This document shows, piece after piece, positions 30,030 through 39,418 of a stretch of 64,000 nt of DNA. Source of the DNA: Pelecanus crispus (Eukaryota > Chordata > Aves > Pelecaniformes > Pelecanidae). The translations under genes were made by a program, and so were the position numbers. The DNA lies in contig NC_134651.1 in NCBI RefSeq assembly GCF_030463565.1, positions 12,970,734 to 13,034,733 of the forward strand. The letters run 5' to 3'. Positions within the stretch are counted from its first letter, which is position 1. Each line of letters opens with the position of its first letter. Below the pieces are notes generated by a model. The model did not search any database. It was given only the letters and a program-made list of their open reading frames with translations, and was not told where the DNA came from.

Positions 30030-31560
30030 ATTTCATACTGTGACTTTGCAAACTAAAGGCGGGGGGGGGGGGGCAGAATGGCGAGGCGCAGGGCCGGGGG
30101 GGGGGGGGGCGGCCGGGAGAGGTCGCTGCCGCCCGACCACGAAAGTTTTCATAACAAAGTTGGGCTTTTTCGGTTTTGTTTTGCCCTTTTTTTTTTTTCG
30201 GGGGGGGGGGGGGTTTAAAAAAAAATATATATATATACACACATGCACACACACAAAAACACCTAACGACGCGAGAGAGCCTTCTCCCTTGCCCCGCTCG
30301 CTTTCAGCCTTTCGGGGCGCCGGAGGGAGGCTGGGGGGGCGCAGCGGGGCGGGCGCGGGGGTTGCGCGGGGGTTGCGCGGGGGTTGCGCGGCCCGGCCGC
30401 GCCGCTCGCTCCAGGAATAGCGTGTGGCCGGGGGCCAGCCCCGCGGCTGCCGGCGGCAGATTTACGAGCGCCTGTCGCCGCGCCAAGTCCGCCGCGGTAG
30501 TAAACACAGGGGAAGGGCTGCGATGGGGGCAGCGGGGGGCTCCCCCCGCACCGCACCCGGGACCCCCGTCCCTCGCACGGCTGCACCCCGCTTCCCCCCG
30601 GCGGAGGACCCCCTCTCCTCCCCGCGGGGGCTGGTGGCACGATGATATTATCGTTATTTTGAGCGCTGCGCGTAATATTCAGAGTTGCTCCATACACTTC
30701 CCCCCCCCCCCCCGGCCCCCAGCTTCGCACCGCGTTTTATTTCCCAGCCGGCGGGAGCCCGTCGCGGCCGCCCCGCCGCACGCCGTCGAGGCGAGCGCGG
30801 CTCCCCCCGCCCCGGGCCGCCGCTCCGCGGTGCTCCGGGGCCGGCGGCGGCCGAGCCTCCCCGCGGGCTCCCCCCTTCCCCGGGCAGAGAAATGCCGCAA
30901 GTCTGCTCCATCACCGCCCGCTCTTAGCCCGGGGCTTGACAGATCACGGCGCGGCCCCGCCACAGGTTGCAAAACGCGCCAGCCGTTTCGCAGTCGCGTC
31001 GGGGACGGAATGGCGATAATAGTGATATATTAATATAATAATGAAAATGGAGGGGGGGGGGGGGGAGTGATGCGGAAAGGCCGGAGCGGCGGTGCCCGGT
31101 GCCGCCGAGCCCCCGCGCTGCCGCCAGCCCCGCTCCGCGGCGGCTTTGTGCGGCGGCGAAACAACAGCGACACAACGCGCAGTTAAAAAAAAAAAAAAAA
31201 AGAAGAACATAAGAAAAAAAAAAAAAAATTAGGGAAAAGAAAAATAACACACCCCGAGCGGCGGATCCAGCCATCGGGAGCCGACCCCGAGTCACGCAAA
31301 GCGGCACAAGCCCGGCGGCGGCCGCGCTCCCCGCCGTCCTGCGCCCGCGGGGCGGCTGCAGGTGCAGAGCAGCCGCCGCCGTCCTCCCCGTCCCCACCCG
31401 GCCGTCACGCCTGCGGGAAAGCCAATAATCCCCGATAACCGATAATCCCCGGGAGAGGACGGCGAGGGGAGGCGCACACCCCCCCCCCCGCAGCACCACC
31501 ACCTTTCCCCTGCCACACGCGCCCCGCGCTAAGACATGCAGGCACCCCGATTTTTTTCGC
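30030..31560. other. Intragenic CpG-rich region at the start of BCL6 intron 1
   Basis: High CpG density with interruptions by G-runs (30061-30072, 30098-30111, 31053-31066), T/A runs and a short TA/CA repeat (30226-30256). It lies directly downstream of exon 1 in the transcribed direction and probably belongs to an extended CpG island. Long overlapping open frames on both strands are composition artefacts. Confidence 0.7.
30353..30385 (+). repeat. Three tandem copies of an 11-mer, GCGCGGGGGTT
   Basis: Three exact, adjacent copies, followed by GCGCGG. The evenly spaced G5 runs could form a G-quadruplex on the plus strand, which is the non-template strand for nothing known here and the template strand for BCL6. 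Confidence 0.95.
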
Positions 31561-31734
31561 TTGACAGCGGGCAAGGGGAAGAAGGGGGGAGGTGTGTGTG
31601 TGGGGAATTAAATAAATAGAGGCGAAAAAATAATTATTAAAATTTAGGAGATGATAATCATCGCAATGATAATAAAAAATATATATATATTACAAGGTTG
31701 TCGGGGCACCTGCCGCGGGAAAAAGGGGGGAAGG

Positions 31735-31890
31735 AAAGAGGGGGGTAAAAAAAAAAAAAAAATGGGTAGAAATATATAGAGGCGGCTCCGCGCCAGGCGT
31801 CGGAGCGGGGCAGGGAGGGAAAGAGGAGGGAAAAAAAAAAAATGGAGAGGAAAAAAAAAAAAAAAGAGAGAGAGAGAGAGCGCGAGAGAG
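31735..31890 (+). repeat. Purine-rich low-complexity tract with (AG)n
   Basis: A-runs at 31747-31762, 31831-31841 and 31851-31865, then (AG)n at about 31865-31889, just downstream of exon 1 in BCL6 intron 1. On the BCL6 sense strand it is a pyrimidine tract. Confidence 0.85.
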
Positions 31891-31948
31891 AATTAAAGGG
31901 TAAAATCGGCCGCGGCAATAGAAGCAGCAATCACCTGGTCTCCGGGCT

Positions 31949-32021
31949 TTCCTAGAAACTCCTTGCATCACCACTTCTAAGAACCCCAGTTCTAAGAATC
32001 AACAGAGCCCAATTCTCGGAA
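31949..32021. promoter_or_regulatory. Cluster of four TTC-NNN-GAA palindromes (BCL6/STAT sites) in exon 1
   Basis: Plus strand: TTCCTAGAA (31949-31957), TTCTAAGAA (31975-31983), TTCTAAGAA (31990-31998) and TTCTCGGAA (32013-32021). The first matches the core BCL6 recognition sequence, and all four fit the STAT GAS pattern. In mammals BCL6 represses its own gene through exon 1 sites, and STAT5 also acts there. Autoregulation in this species is inferred. Confidence 0.85.
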
Positions 32022-32055
32022 TTTGAGCTGCAGACTCTACCATTGCGCTAAGCAT
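31999..32055 (-). promoter_or_regulatory. Second BCL6 upstream ORF in exon 1 (18 codons)
   Basis: MLSAMVESAAQIPRIGLC, stop at 32001-31999. The inner ATG lies in a strong context (GCAATGG). The human sequence as I recall it has GTGGTA at this inner start, so this uORF would not be shared. It exists only if transcription starts above 32055. Confidence 0.4.
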
Positions 32056-32460
32056 GGGGAGGGACGCGGACCTCCCCCCGCCGCTCCGTCGCCGCCGCCG
32101 CCGCCCTCCCGGGCCGCGGGTCCCCCCCGCGCCGCCCCCTGCGGGGGCGGCGCGGGGGGGGACGCGCGGCCCGGGAGGGCGGCGGCGGCGGCGGGGGTCC
32201 CATCGAGTCGCCCCCCCTTTTTCGTCCCCCCCCCCTCCCCGTTCCCAGTGGTCGCGCCCGGGCGGCGGGTCACGTGGCGGCGGGTGCTGTGTGTGACGTG
32301 GGGGCGCGGCGGGGTGGTGGCGCGCGGCCGCGGAGCAGCGCGCGCGGCGCGGCGCGGAGCAGCAGCAGCGGCGGCGGCGACAAGCGACGACAAGCGACGA
32401 CAGCGACGATAGCGACGATGAACGGGGGGTCCCGGGTGCAACGCCGGGCGGTGCAAACAC
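32040..32460 (-). promoter_or_regulatory. BCL6 promoter CpG island
   Basis: Very GC- and CpG-rich sequence immediately upstream of the recognisable part of exon 1, without a TATA box. It contains a palindromic E-box TCACGTGG (CACGTG 32271-32276) and a CRE-like TGACGTG (32294-32300). Open frames on both strands here are composition artefacts. The exact start site or sites within it cannot be read from sequence. Confidence 0.65.
32376..32420 (+). repeat. Short degenerate tandem repeat (GCGACGACAA / GCGACGATA)
   Basis: Units of 9-10 bp, such as CGACAAG, CGACGACAAG, CGACGACAG and CGACGATAG, repeat with small changes at the upstream edge of the BCL6 CpG island. Confidence 0.8.
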
Positions 32461-32499
32461 ACATCCCACCCCAACCCCCCCATCTCTCTCCGAAAGAGA

Positions 32500-34400
32500 G
32501 AGAAAAGGAAGAGATCTGAAAAAAAAAAAAAAAAAACAACCAACAAAATTACGCCTTTTAATATTTTTTTAAAATTACTATTTATTTTTATATTTAATTG
32601 GGGGGGGGTCACTTTCGCGTTTAAAAAGCAACCCTCCCCCCCTAAAAAAAAAAAACCAAACCAAAACCAACCCAGCGAGCAAAGCCAGGATCCTGCTGCA
32701 TTGCACTGGATTTTTACCTTTTTTTAAAAATTATTTTTCCCTCGATCGGCTTTTTTTTTTTTTTTTTTTTAATAATTTTTGCAAACAGCCACACTCGGCA
32801 CGCAGCCTCCAGCGGGATCTACACTCGGGGAAAGAAGCTTTTTCTTTAAAGACCCCCCCATGCGCAACCCTTCCCTTGTTCCTTTTTGTTTTTAATTTTT
32901 ATTTTCATTTTATTTCTTTGCCGGGATTCTCCAGACCTAAAAAAAAAAAAAAATAATTGCTTTTTTTTTTTTTTTTTTTTTTAATCCGTTTTCTCTTTTC
33001 CTTTCCAGGACTCTGGAGTGGTGGGTTAATTCTTTGTAGCTGTTGTTGTTATTGTTGCAAAATAACCTGTAAGTCTGTAAATACTCTGCTTGTACGCAAA
33101 TGTCGGACTGTGCCGGGTATGCAAAACCGCGTTGGCTTTTCTGGAAGGGGTTTTATTTCGGCACTTTTCGCCTCTTGCTGGGCAAAGGCCTTTGCTGGGA
33201 GGTGTGGGGTGGCGGGGGGCGAATAATGTAAAGCCTTCGCAATCCGTATCTCGGTTGGGTTTTGCAGGGGGGTGCAGAGGGAGGGGGCCCGTCACCCCAG
33301 CCTTCCCCCGGTCCTGTACGGAAATGTATCGCCCTGTATGTAAATCCGTTGAGATTTCTGCCTCTCTATCCCCCAGCCTTGCGTATTTATTTCGAGTGGG
33401 CCTGCTGCGAGGGTTTGTCTCGGGGCGGGGGTGGATCAGCAGATTGCAAGTCTCATTTTTCTTTCCCCGTCGGTTTTTTGGGCTGCGAGGTGCCGCGGCC
33501 GCTCGGTGCGACCGGGAGCAGCGGGAGGGCGCGCTCCGGGCTGCGATGGCATTCCCGGGCCGTTGCAATTAATAGAAATTTGTTTACGAGAATAACCACC
33601 GCAGGTCACGGTGCCCTCGGTTCGCTAATGCAATTGCTCAGAGCTACTGATTCTGCCACTGCCGAGCCCCACGGAGCGGCCACCTTGGACGCAAAGTCCC
33701 CGGGTGCTGCTTTTATTTTGATTTCGCAGCTGAGCTCTTGAACCGAAATGCTTTAAAGCAACGAGGGGGAAAAAAAAAAAAAAATTAGGAAGAAAGCCCT
33801 TCTGCTAATCCGACTCATCATTAAAACTAGCCCGGTGGCAAGACAAGGATGGTACTCCCGAGACACTTGAGATGGTACAGATATGCTGGAGAGACGGCTT
33901 TCCTGTAGTTAAAAAGCAATATGTAATTCCCAGCGAGTGAGTGCAGCTCAAGCTGTGCGACTCCGATCCCGGCCCCGGGCAGGGAGGGGGCTCCCCGGGC
34001 TCCCCGGGTGTCTGCGAGCGGCCGAAGGAGGAATGGACCCAATAATATAAACTCTGCTCTGGGATTTTATTTTTTTTTTTTTTTTAACAGCAATGAAATT
34101 AAAAGGAAGGGAGTTGTTGGGCGGGGGGGGCAGATCTTTTCTGTTTGTCATTTCTCTGCAGCGTGTGACGCTTTCGCTTTAGCCGGAGCGTGTGCCCGGC
34201 AGAGCCCGGAGCCCTCGGGAAGTTCGGGAGCAGCGAGAGGGCTGCCGCTTGGGTTTTTTTTTTTTTTTTTTGGTGGAGACCCGAGGTCGAGCACGGCTTC
34301 TGTTTAAGTAGCGCTTTTATGGGGGAGATTTCTCGCTCTGCCTGGCCGCTGCCAAGCTGGGCTTGCATCAGAGTTTCCATTCTAACCCCCGTCATTACGG
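32500..34400. other. BCL6 upstream flank, homopolymer-rich
   Basis: Contains many A/T homopolymers (32519-32536, 32751-32770, 32939-32953, 32961-32982, 33769-33784, 34070-34086, 34254-34271) mixed with GC-rich islets near 33470-33560. No exon with a convincing splice pattern or domain was found on either strand. Confidence 0.5.
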
Positions 34401-35575
34401 GGACGTAGAGAGCAGCCACCAGCATCCCCTCCGGGCTGGGAACTGGGCGGCCTGGGCGCCTTCGTGGGGTTTTTGGCCTTTCTCCTCCGGTTTTGTACCT
34501 TCTCTTCCCCCATCTCCGTCACCCGGGGCCTGGCCGCGGCTCCCCGGGAGCTCCTGCCACCCACTCCCACCTCCCACCGCTTCCTTCTGCCCCCCAAAAG
34601 CAGCAGCAGTCCCTGCTGTGCCTTGCCGGGGGCTTCGGGGTGCTGGGGATGGGGTCGTTTCCCTGGGACCCCTCTCCCCTCATCGGCCAGAGGGGTCAGC
34701 GCCGACCGAGGCCTTGTCACCCCCTTCCCTTGCCTGTCCCATCTGCGTCCCAGCTCCAGGGAGCAGCTTGGCGGCCGGCGGCAGCGTTGGTGGCTGCCAG
34801 GCGGGCAGGGCGGCAGTGTCCCTGCTCGCCTCCGCCAGCCGACAGCAAGTGGCCGCGCTTTTGGGGGCAAGGTGGCCCCGTGGCGGGGAGGGTTGCCGGG
34901 GGGGTGGGGGGAAGCCACCAGCAGCCCCCATGTTGGCTGCGGGACGCTCCCCGTCGGCCTCGGCCTCGGGGAAGCTCCCGCGCACCCACGAGGTGCCCGT
35001 GCGGCACGTGGAGGGGCAGCGGCTCCGTCCCGCTGGTGGGGGGCTGCCATAACCCCCCTGGAGGGGGGCAGCCCCATGCACCCCCCTCTCGAAGACACCT
35101 TCCCACGCCCCCTGCAGAGAGCCCCTCACCCAGGCAGGGGTTTGAGCCCCGATTCGCCTCCCTGCGAAGTGGCGGCGACGCCGGGACGGGGGCGATGCTG
35201 CTGGAAAACGGTTCCCGTGGGTATTGGCGGGGGTGTTTCTGGGCACACCGCGGTGGGTCCGAGGAGCGGGAGCGGAGGCAGGAGCAGCGCTGGGCATCGC
35301 TACAGGTGCCTCGCACCCCCCTGCGGGGCGTCCCGATCCAGCCTCGCCATTCCCCCCCACCCCCGGGCAAAGTTCCTCGGATGAAAAGCAACCCCTCTGC
35401 CTGCATGTTGGCGTGTGGGGCGCAAAGTGGTGTGAAATTATTCAGCCCTCCCCGAGAGCTGCAGTTTGATGTTGAAGGCCCTCGGAGCTGGAGGGGCTGC
35501 TCGGCGGCCATGGGAGCCCCTGGGGTTTGGGTCGTCCCCCCAGGGGGCACGGAGCAGGATTTTAAGCAGCATTGA
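34400..35575. other. GC-rich block upstream of BCL6
   Basis: Dense in C and G, with open frames on several frames of both strands (for example 34493-35575 and 34464-35384 plus; 34717-35550 minus). All translate to Pro/Gly/Arg/Ser-rich sequence without a domain. I call no gene. It could be an orphan CpG-rich regulatory region. Confidence 0.5.
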
Positions 35576-36003
35576 AGCCAGTGCGTATTTTTCCCAGGTG
35601 AACTGCACCTCTGGAAAGAAGCGCCTCGTCTTTTACAAAATACCGCTTAAATAAACAGTGTCCCACTGTAATTTTTTCTTTTGAAATTAACTCCTTCGGG
35701 CCATGAGGCTTACCCATCCCTGCGCAAAATAGTTGCCAGGACTTTTGAAGAAAAAAAAAAAAAAAAAACGTGTCTGGGAGAGAAAAGTTTAGCCTGACAG
35801 AAGAGAGCCCGTAAGTCTCTCCCCTTCCCCGTGGCAGTCGAGGATGGGTTGCGGGAGCAGCCTGCCCATTTCAGAGCCGGGTGCTGCTGCACGAACTAAT
35901 GCGCGTGCACCGAGGCCAGGCTGCACGCTGCACAGGGACAGCCTATTCCCTGGCTGAATTGAACTATCTTGTTTTCTAATCTAACCTACTTTTTTTCTTG
36001 TTC

Positions 36004-36036
<33 letters not shown>

Positions 36037-39000
36037 GGTCAGAGGTTGGTGCTTTGCAGGAACCTGTTCTCAGTGCAATCTCAGAGCTTTTTGTGGGTGT
36101 CTGATTTCTGTAACACGTTTTGGTTTCCAGTATGAATGTAACGTACAAAGAATATCATGACACTGCTCTAGGTGTATGTGATCTTATCTACCTGACATTT
36201 AGGGTTTTTTTAACCGTCCAATTCACCTGATTTGCATAAAAATCACATGATTTTTCTCTTTTTCCTCCTTTTTTCATGCATCATCATAACAAACTACTCA
36301 GGTTTACCAGGCTGTTTTCTGCCTGTCAGCATGAACACTGGGCCCGTCTCTCTCCCCCTCCTTCCTCCCCGATCGAGGTTGGGGATGTTAAATGTAGCAC
36401 TTGGAGGGGACCTGTGATCCCAGCCAGCCACTGAAATCCTTAATAAGCAAATGTGTGTAGTTTAACTTCCAAGAAAACAAAGCAGCTGAGCACGCATCCC
36501 ATCCGGTTCTTGTTAATTTAAATAGATGACACTTCTTTTTATTGATAAGGAAACTCCCCCAGAACAGCCCCCTGGATCCCAGAAGGCTCCCCCTGCCGTG
36601 GCCGTCCTCATTACAAAACAAGGGCGCAATTAAAATAACTCCAAGAGTTAAACAAACTGCTGCCTCTTGCTGGTCATGTGTTAGCTTTAGCCTTTAACGC
36701 AGAACAAAATGTTTTCTTGGGTATCGGAAGAGGCATGGGCTCTGGCTGGGAGAAGAGGGAGCAGCAGCCGGGCGTATGGAAATGGCAGGGAGTGGAGTAC
36801 TGTGATGCTCATCGGGGCTCCTTTTTCTGCTTTCTTTTCTCTCTCTCTCTTTTTTTTTTTTTTTTTTTTTTTTTGGTTTTAATTGGAGTGTTTGTGATCT
36901 GGCTTGGTCCTTACTGTGAGGGAAAGGACTGGAAGTGGAAAAACTTGAATGTTGTGGTAGAGCCTGGCTGTTCCAGCACGCCCTGGGCTCACCTGACCAT
37001 ACCTCGCCCCCGCCCAGCCTGGCTCCGAGTCAGCCCATGGACTGCTTGCCCATCTGCAAGCCCCCAGCCCAATTTGTGTTGCTCCCATCACGCCTTGTGC
37101 AGAGGCTTTAGATGGCTGTGGGTACCATTCGGCATCTGCTGGCATCAGGAGCTGGACTGGTATGGGTCGGGGGGGAGGGGTACAGGGCACCCTGGTGGAC
37201 AGGACCAGAGGGATGGAGAGATGGTGGGAGGGAGGGACAGCCAAAGGCTGCGGAGGGGCGTGCGGCCGGCCGGCCTGCAGTGCCTCTGAGCAACGACGTG
37301 GCTTCCCGCACCGCCTGAGAGCAAACTGTCGCCTCCGTGCCACGTGCAGACAGCCTGTTTGGGATTACGAGCCGCACTTGGACCAATACCCCACGAGAAG
37401 AACCGCTCCGATGACGGACGGCTGCGCGTCTGTGCCATGCTCAGATAAAACCCCAGCATAATATTCCTGCGAAACTGCCCAAATAACTCGCGTATCTGCT
37501 TGGCTCTTGCTGCCAGGAGACAGTGCAGACTTGCCTGTCAAAAATGACTTTCCTCCCACATAGGCAAAGGAGCAAGATATCTGCCTGTCTGCCTGCCTAA
37601 TCTCCCAAACACTGACTGTGAGTAAACCAGGAGGTGCGTGAGGATCGTCCCTGTCCCACTGAGCGCCAACAGCCCCGTGCCTTCTCTGCCCCATCTTTGA
37701 TTTCGAAGGGAAACTTCATCCAGAGGTTTTCCAGCCACAGATAATTACCTCCCACCCCCTCCCTGGTCCCAATCACTTTTTAACCGATTATGGACCAAAG
37801 CCTGGCAGTGCCTCGGTGCGGCTACGCCGGGTGAGGAGCCCCCTGGCAGGGCATGTGGTGGGGGAGCCTTCGCCCAGCCAGCACCCCCAGCCTACTCCCT
37901 TGCTTGCCCCCAAATCTTGCCATCCTGGCACCCATGAAAATATGAAGCATGTGACCCACGGAAGCTGAAAATCCCTGGCCCGTGGCTGAGCGGCACCACT
38001 GACCTCTTTCCTTTTCAGCAGATCTGTCAACTTTCAGCTGTCAAGATTAAAAAAACCTCACTAACCCCTACAGATACTTTCCTGATAAGGACTTATGTTG
38101 AGGTACTTCAAACCTAATGCGAAAGTGGTTGCTTTGTTGGGTAAAAAAAAAAAAATAAAAAGAATAAAGGCAGTGCTTTGGATGGTTAATAGTATTATTT
38201 ATTACTCTTGTACTCATGCCTCGGAGAATTTTGCAGATCCCTGATATTGAAAAGCAGAAGAGAGCCTAAGAAGGACGATGCCTTGAATTTTTATGGGCAC
38301 AAGCACACTGAAATTAAGAGGGATTTGCATCGATCCTGATCATTTTTAAACAGGCCTCTAAAGTTCAGGCTAAACCAGCCTGTTTTTTTTTTTAACAACT
38401 CCTCGGATGTCTCAGCCCATAGAGTGCTACGTGAATTTCAATTTCTCTCTTCAAATAAAACATCAACGTAATTTTTATATTCTTTGAAATTATCTGTACA
38501 ATTTTGTTCACTGAAACCCTTTGATTTAGACTTAAAGGATTTCGTGACTGGATGGGAGGGTATCTGGAAGTAATGGTGAAAATGGTAATTATTTGTTTTA
38601 CTGCCTCCTGAAATTCTTTTATTTCTCTGTACTATCTCTAAAAGCATGTCTGGCAATAACAAGCTGTCTCTTAAAAGAATTCAATTAAATGTATTGCCAA
38701 CAGAATATTTTATAATTTTTTATACCAGTAGTTAGAGTGTTAAATAATATATTAGTAGATTTATAGACTACATTTAGATACGACTATGAACAGCTACAGT
38801 AAAAAACCCAGAATATTCATGTGAAAATGGGGGGGAAGTTTGGTTTCTGGGGTTTAAGACCTTTTTCTCCTCGTCCTTCTTATTTGAGTTTCAGTTTTAG
38901 GACTTAAAAAGAATTCGATTTTCTCATCTTTTTCTGTTACTCTCAAATGACAAGAATAAGTCAGCTATTTTTTGAGACAAAAATTCCCCATGGGATTTCT

Positions 39001-39357
39001 CCTTGTTTCAAATAATTAAATATTAAAGGAGTAAGAAAGAAGCAGGCAGATTCTACGATATGGACATGAATCGAATGGGATATTTATTCGCATAGGTATA
39101 TGGCAAATAGGGAAGGATCGATCTCGAAGCTGTATGAAATGGCCAGTTACTCCATTACAGTGTTACAAATAGATTATTACCCATAAGAACGTAACTCTTA
39201 ATGCCCTAAAAATAATTTAACTCTGGGATTATTTTTATTTAACCTGGTAAATGACAGATATATTTTTAATTCCTATAAAGCAGAAATAAAACGTCTCCCA
39301 AGAGCTGGGAAGTAAACCCAACTGCTCCCCTCAGAAGTCCTCCTTTTTTAAAAGACA

Positions 39358-39418
39358 TTTCTTTCTTTCTTTCTTTCTTTCTTTCTTTTTTTTTAATTCT
39401 TTTCTTTTTTCTTTCTAA
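39358..39418 (+). repeat. (CTTT)n microsatellite
   Basis: About seven CTTT units followed by degenerate T-rich sequence. Confidence 0.95.

Larger units (their letters stand above)
22530..31934 (-). other. BCL6: BCL6 intron 1 (9.4 kb)
   Basis: Runs from the exon 1 donor CAG|GTGATTG to the acceptor TTTGTAG. It contains a C-rich block (about 24.0-25.6 kb), a solo LTR (27.8-28.4 kb), an AT-rich conserved-looking stretch (29.05-29.5 kb) and a CpG-rich zone (30.0-31.6 kb). In human, the first kilobases of this intron form the lymphoma breakpoint and hypermutation region. No antisense gene is supported here. Confidence 0.85.
22504..31968 (-). promoter_or_regulatory. BCL6 upstream ORF, 19 codons, split across exons 1 and 2
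   Basis: Join(22504..22529, 31935..31968) reads MQGVSRKARRPGLKETFGL and stops at TGA before the main ATG. The uORF ATG has G at -3 (GTGATGC). The human leader, as I recall it, encodes a 19-residue uORF with the same start and stop, MQEVSRKGRTPGFEQNFGL, with 12 of 19 identical. Translation is not shown; part of the identity is also explained by the BCL6 binding site it overlaps. Confidence 0.6.
31935..32060 (-). other. BCL6: BCL6 exon 1, non-coding; 5' end not defined
   Basis: Read on the minus strand, this closely follows the human BCL6 exon 1 as I recall it. Shared segments include GCTCAAATTCCGAGAATTG, GTTGATTCTTAGAACTGGGG, GTTCTTAGAAGTGGTGATGC and TTTCTAGGAAAG, and it ends at a CCAG|GTGATTG donor. 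The start site is not visible: there is no TATA box, and the upstream sequence is CpG-rich, so the exon may extend well beyond 32060. It holds two upstream ORF starts. Confidence 0.88.

Noticed and set aside
32020-32055. tRNA-like A box (TAGCGCAATGG) and B-box-like GCTCAAATTCC in BCL6 exon 1, minus strand
   Set aside because: The two boxes are only about 15 bp apart, far too close for a tRNA, and no cloverleaf stems form; it is BCL6 leader sequence.
34464-35575. Long ORFs (306-360 codons) in the GC-rich block upstream of BCL6
   Set aside because: Both strands and several frames are open; residue content is Pro/Gly/Arg-rich and no splice pattern or motif supports coding.
36012-36874. Poly(T) runs at 36.0 and 36.85 kb as tails of minus-strand retrocopies
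   Set aside because: No AATAAA lies at the expected distance and no retroposed body is recognisable.
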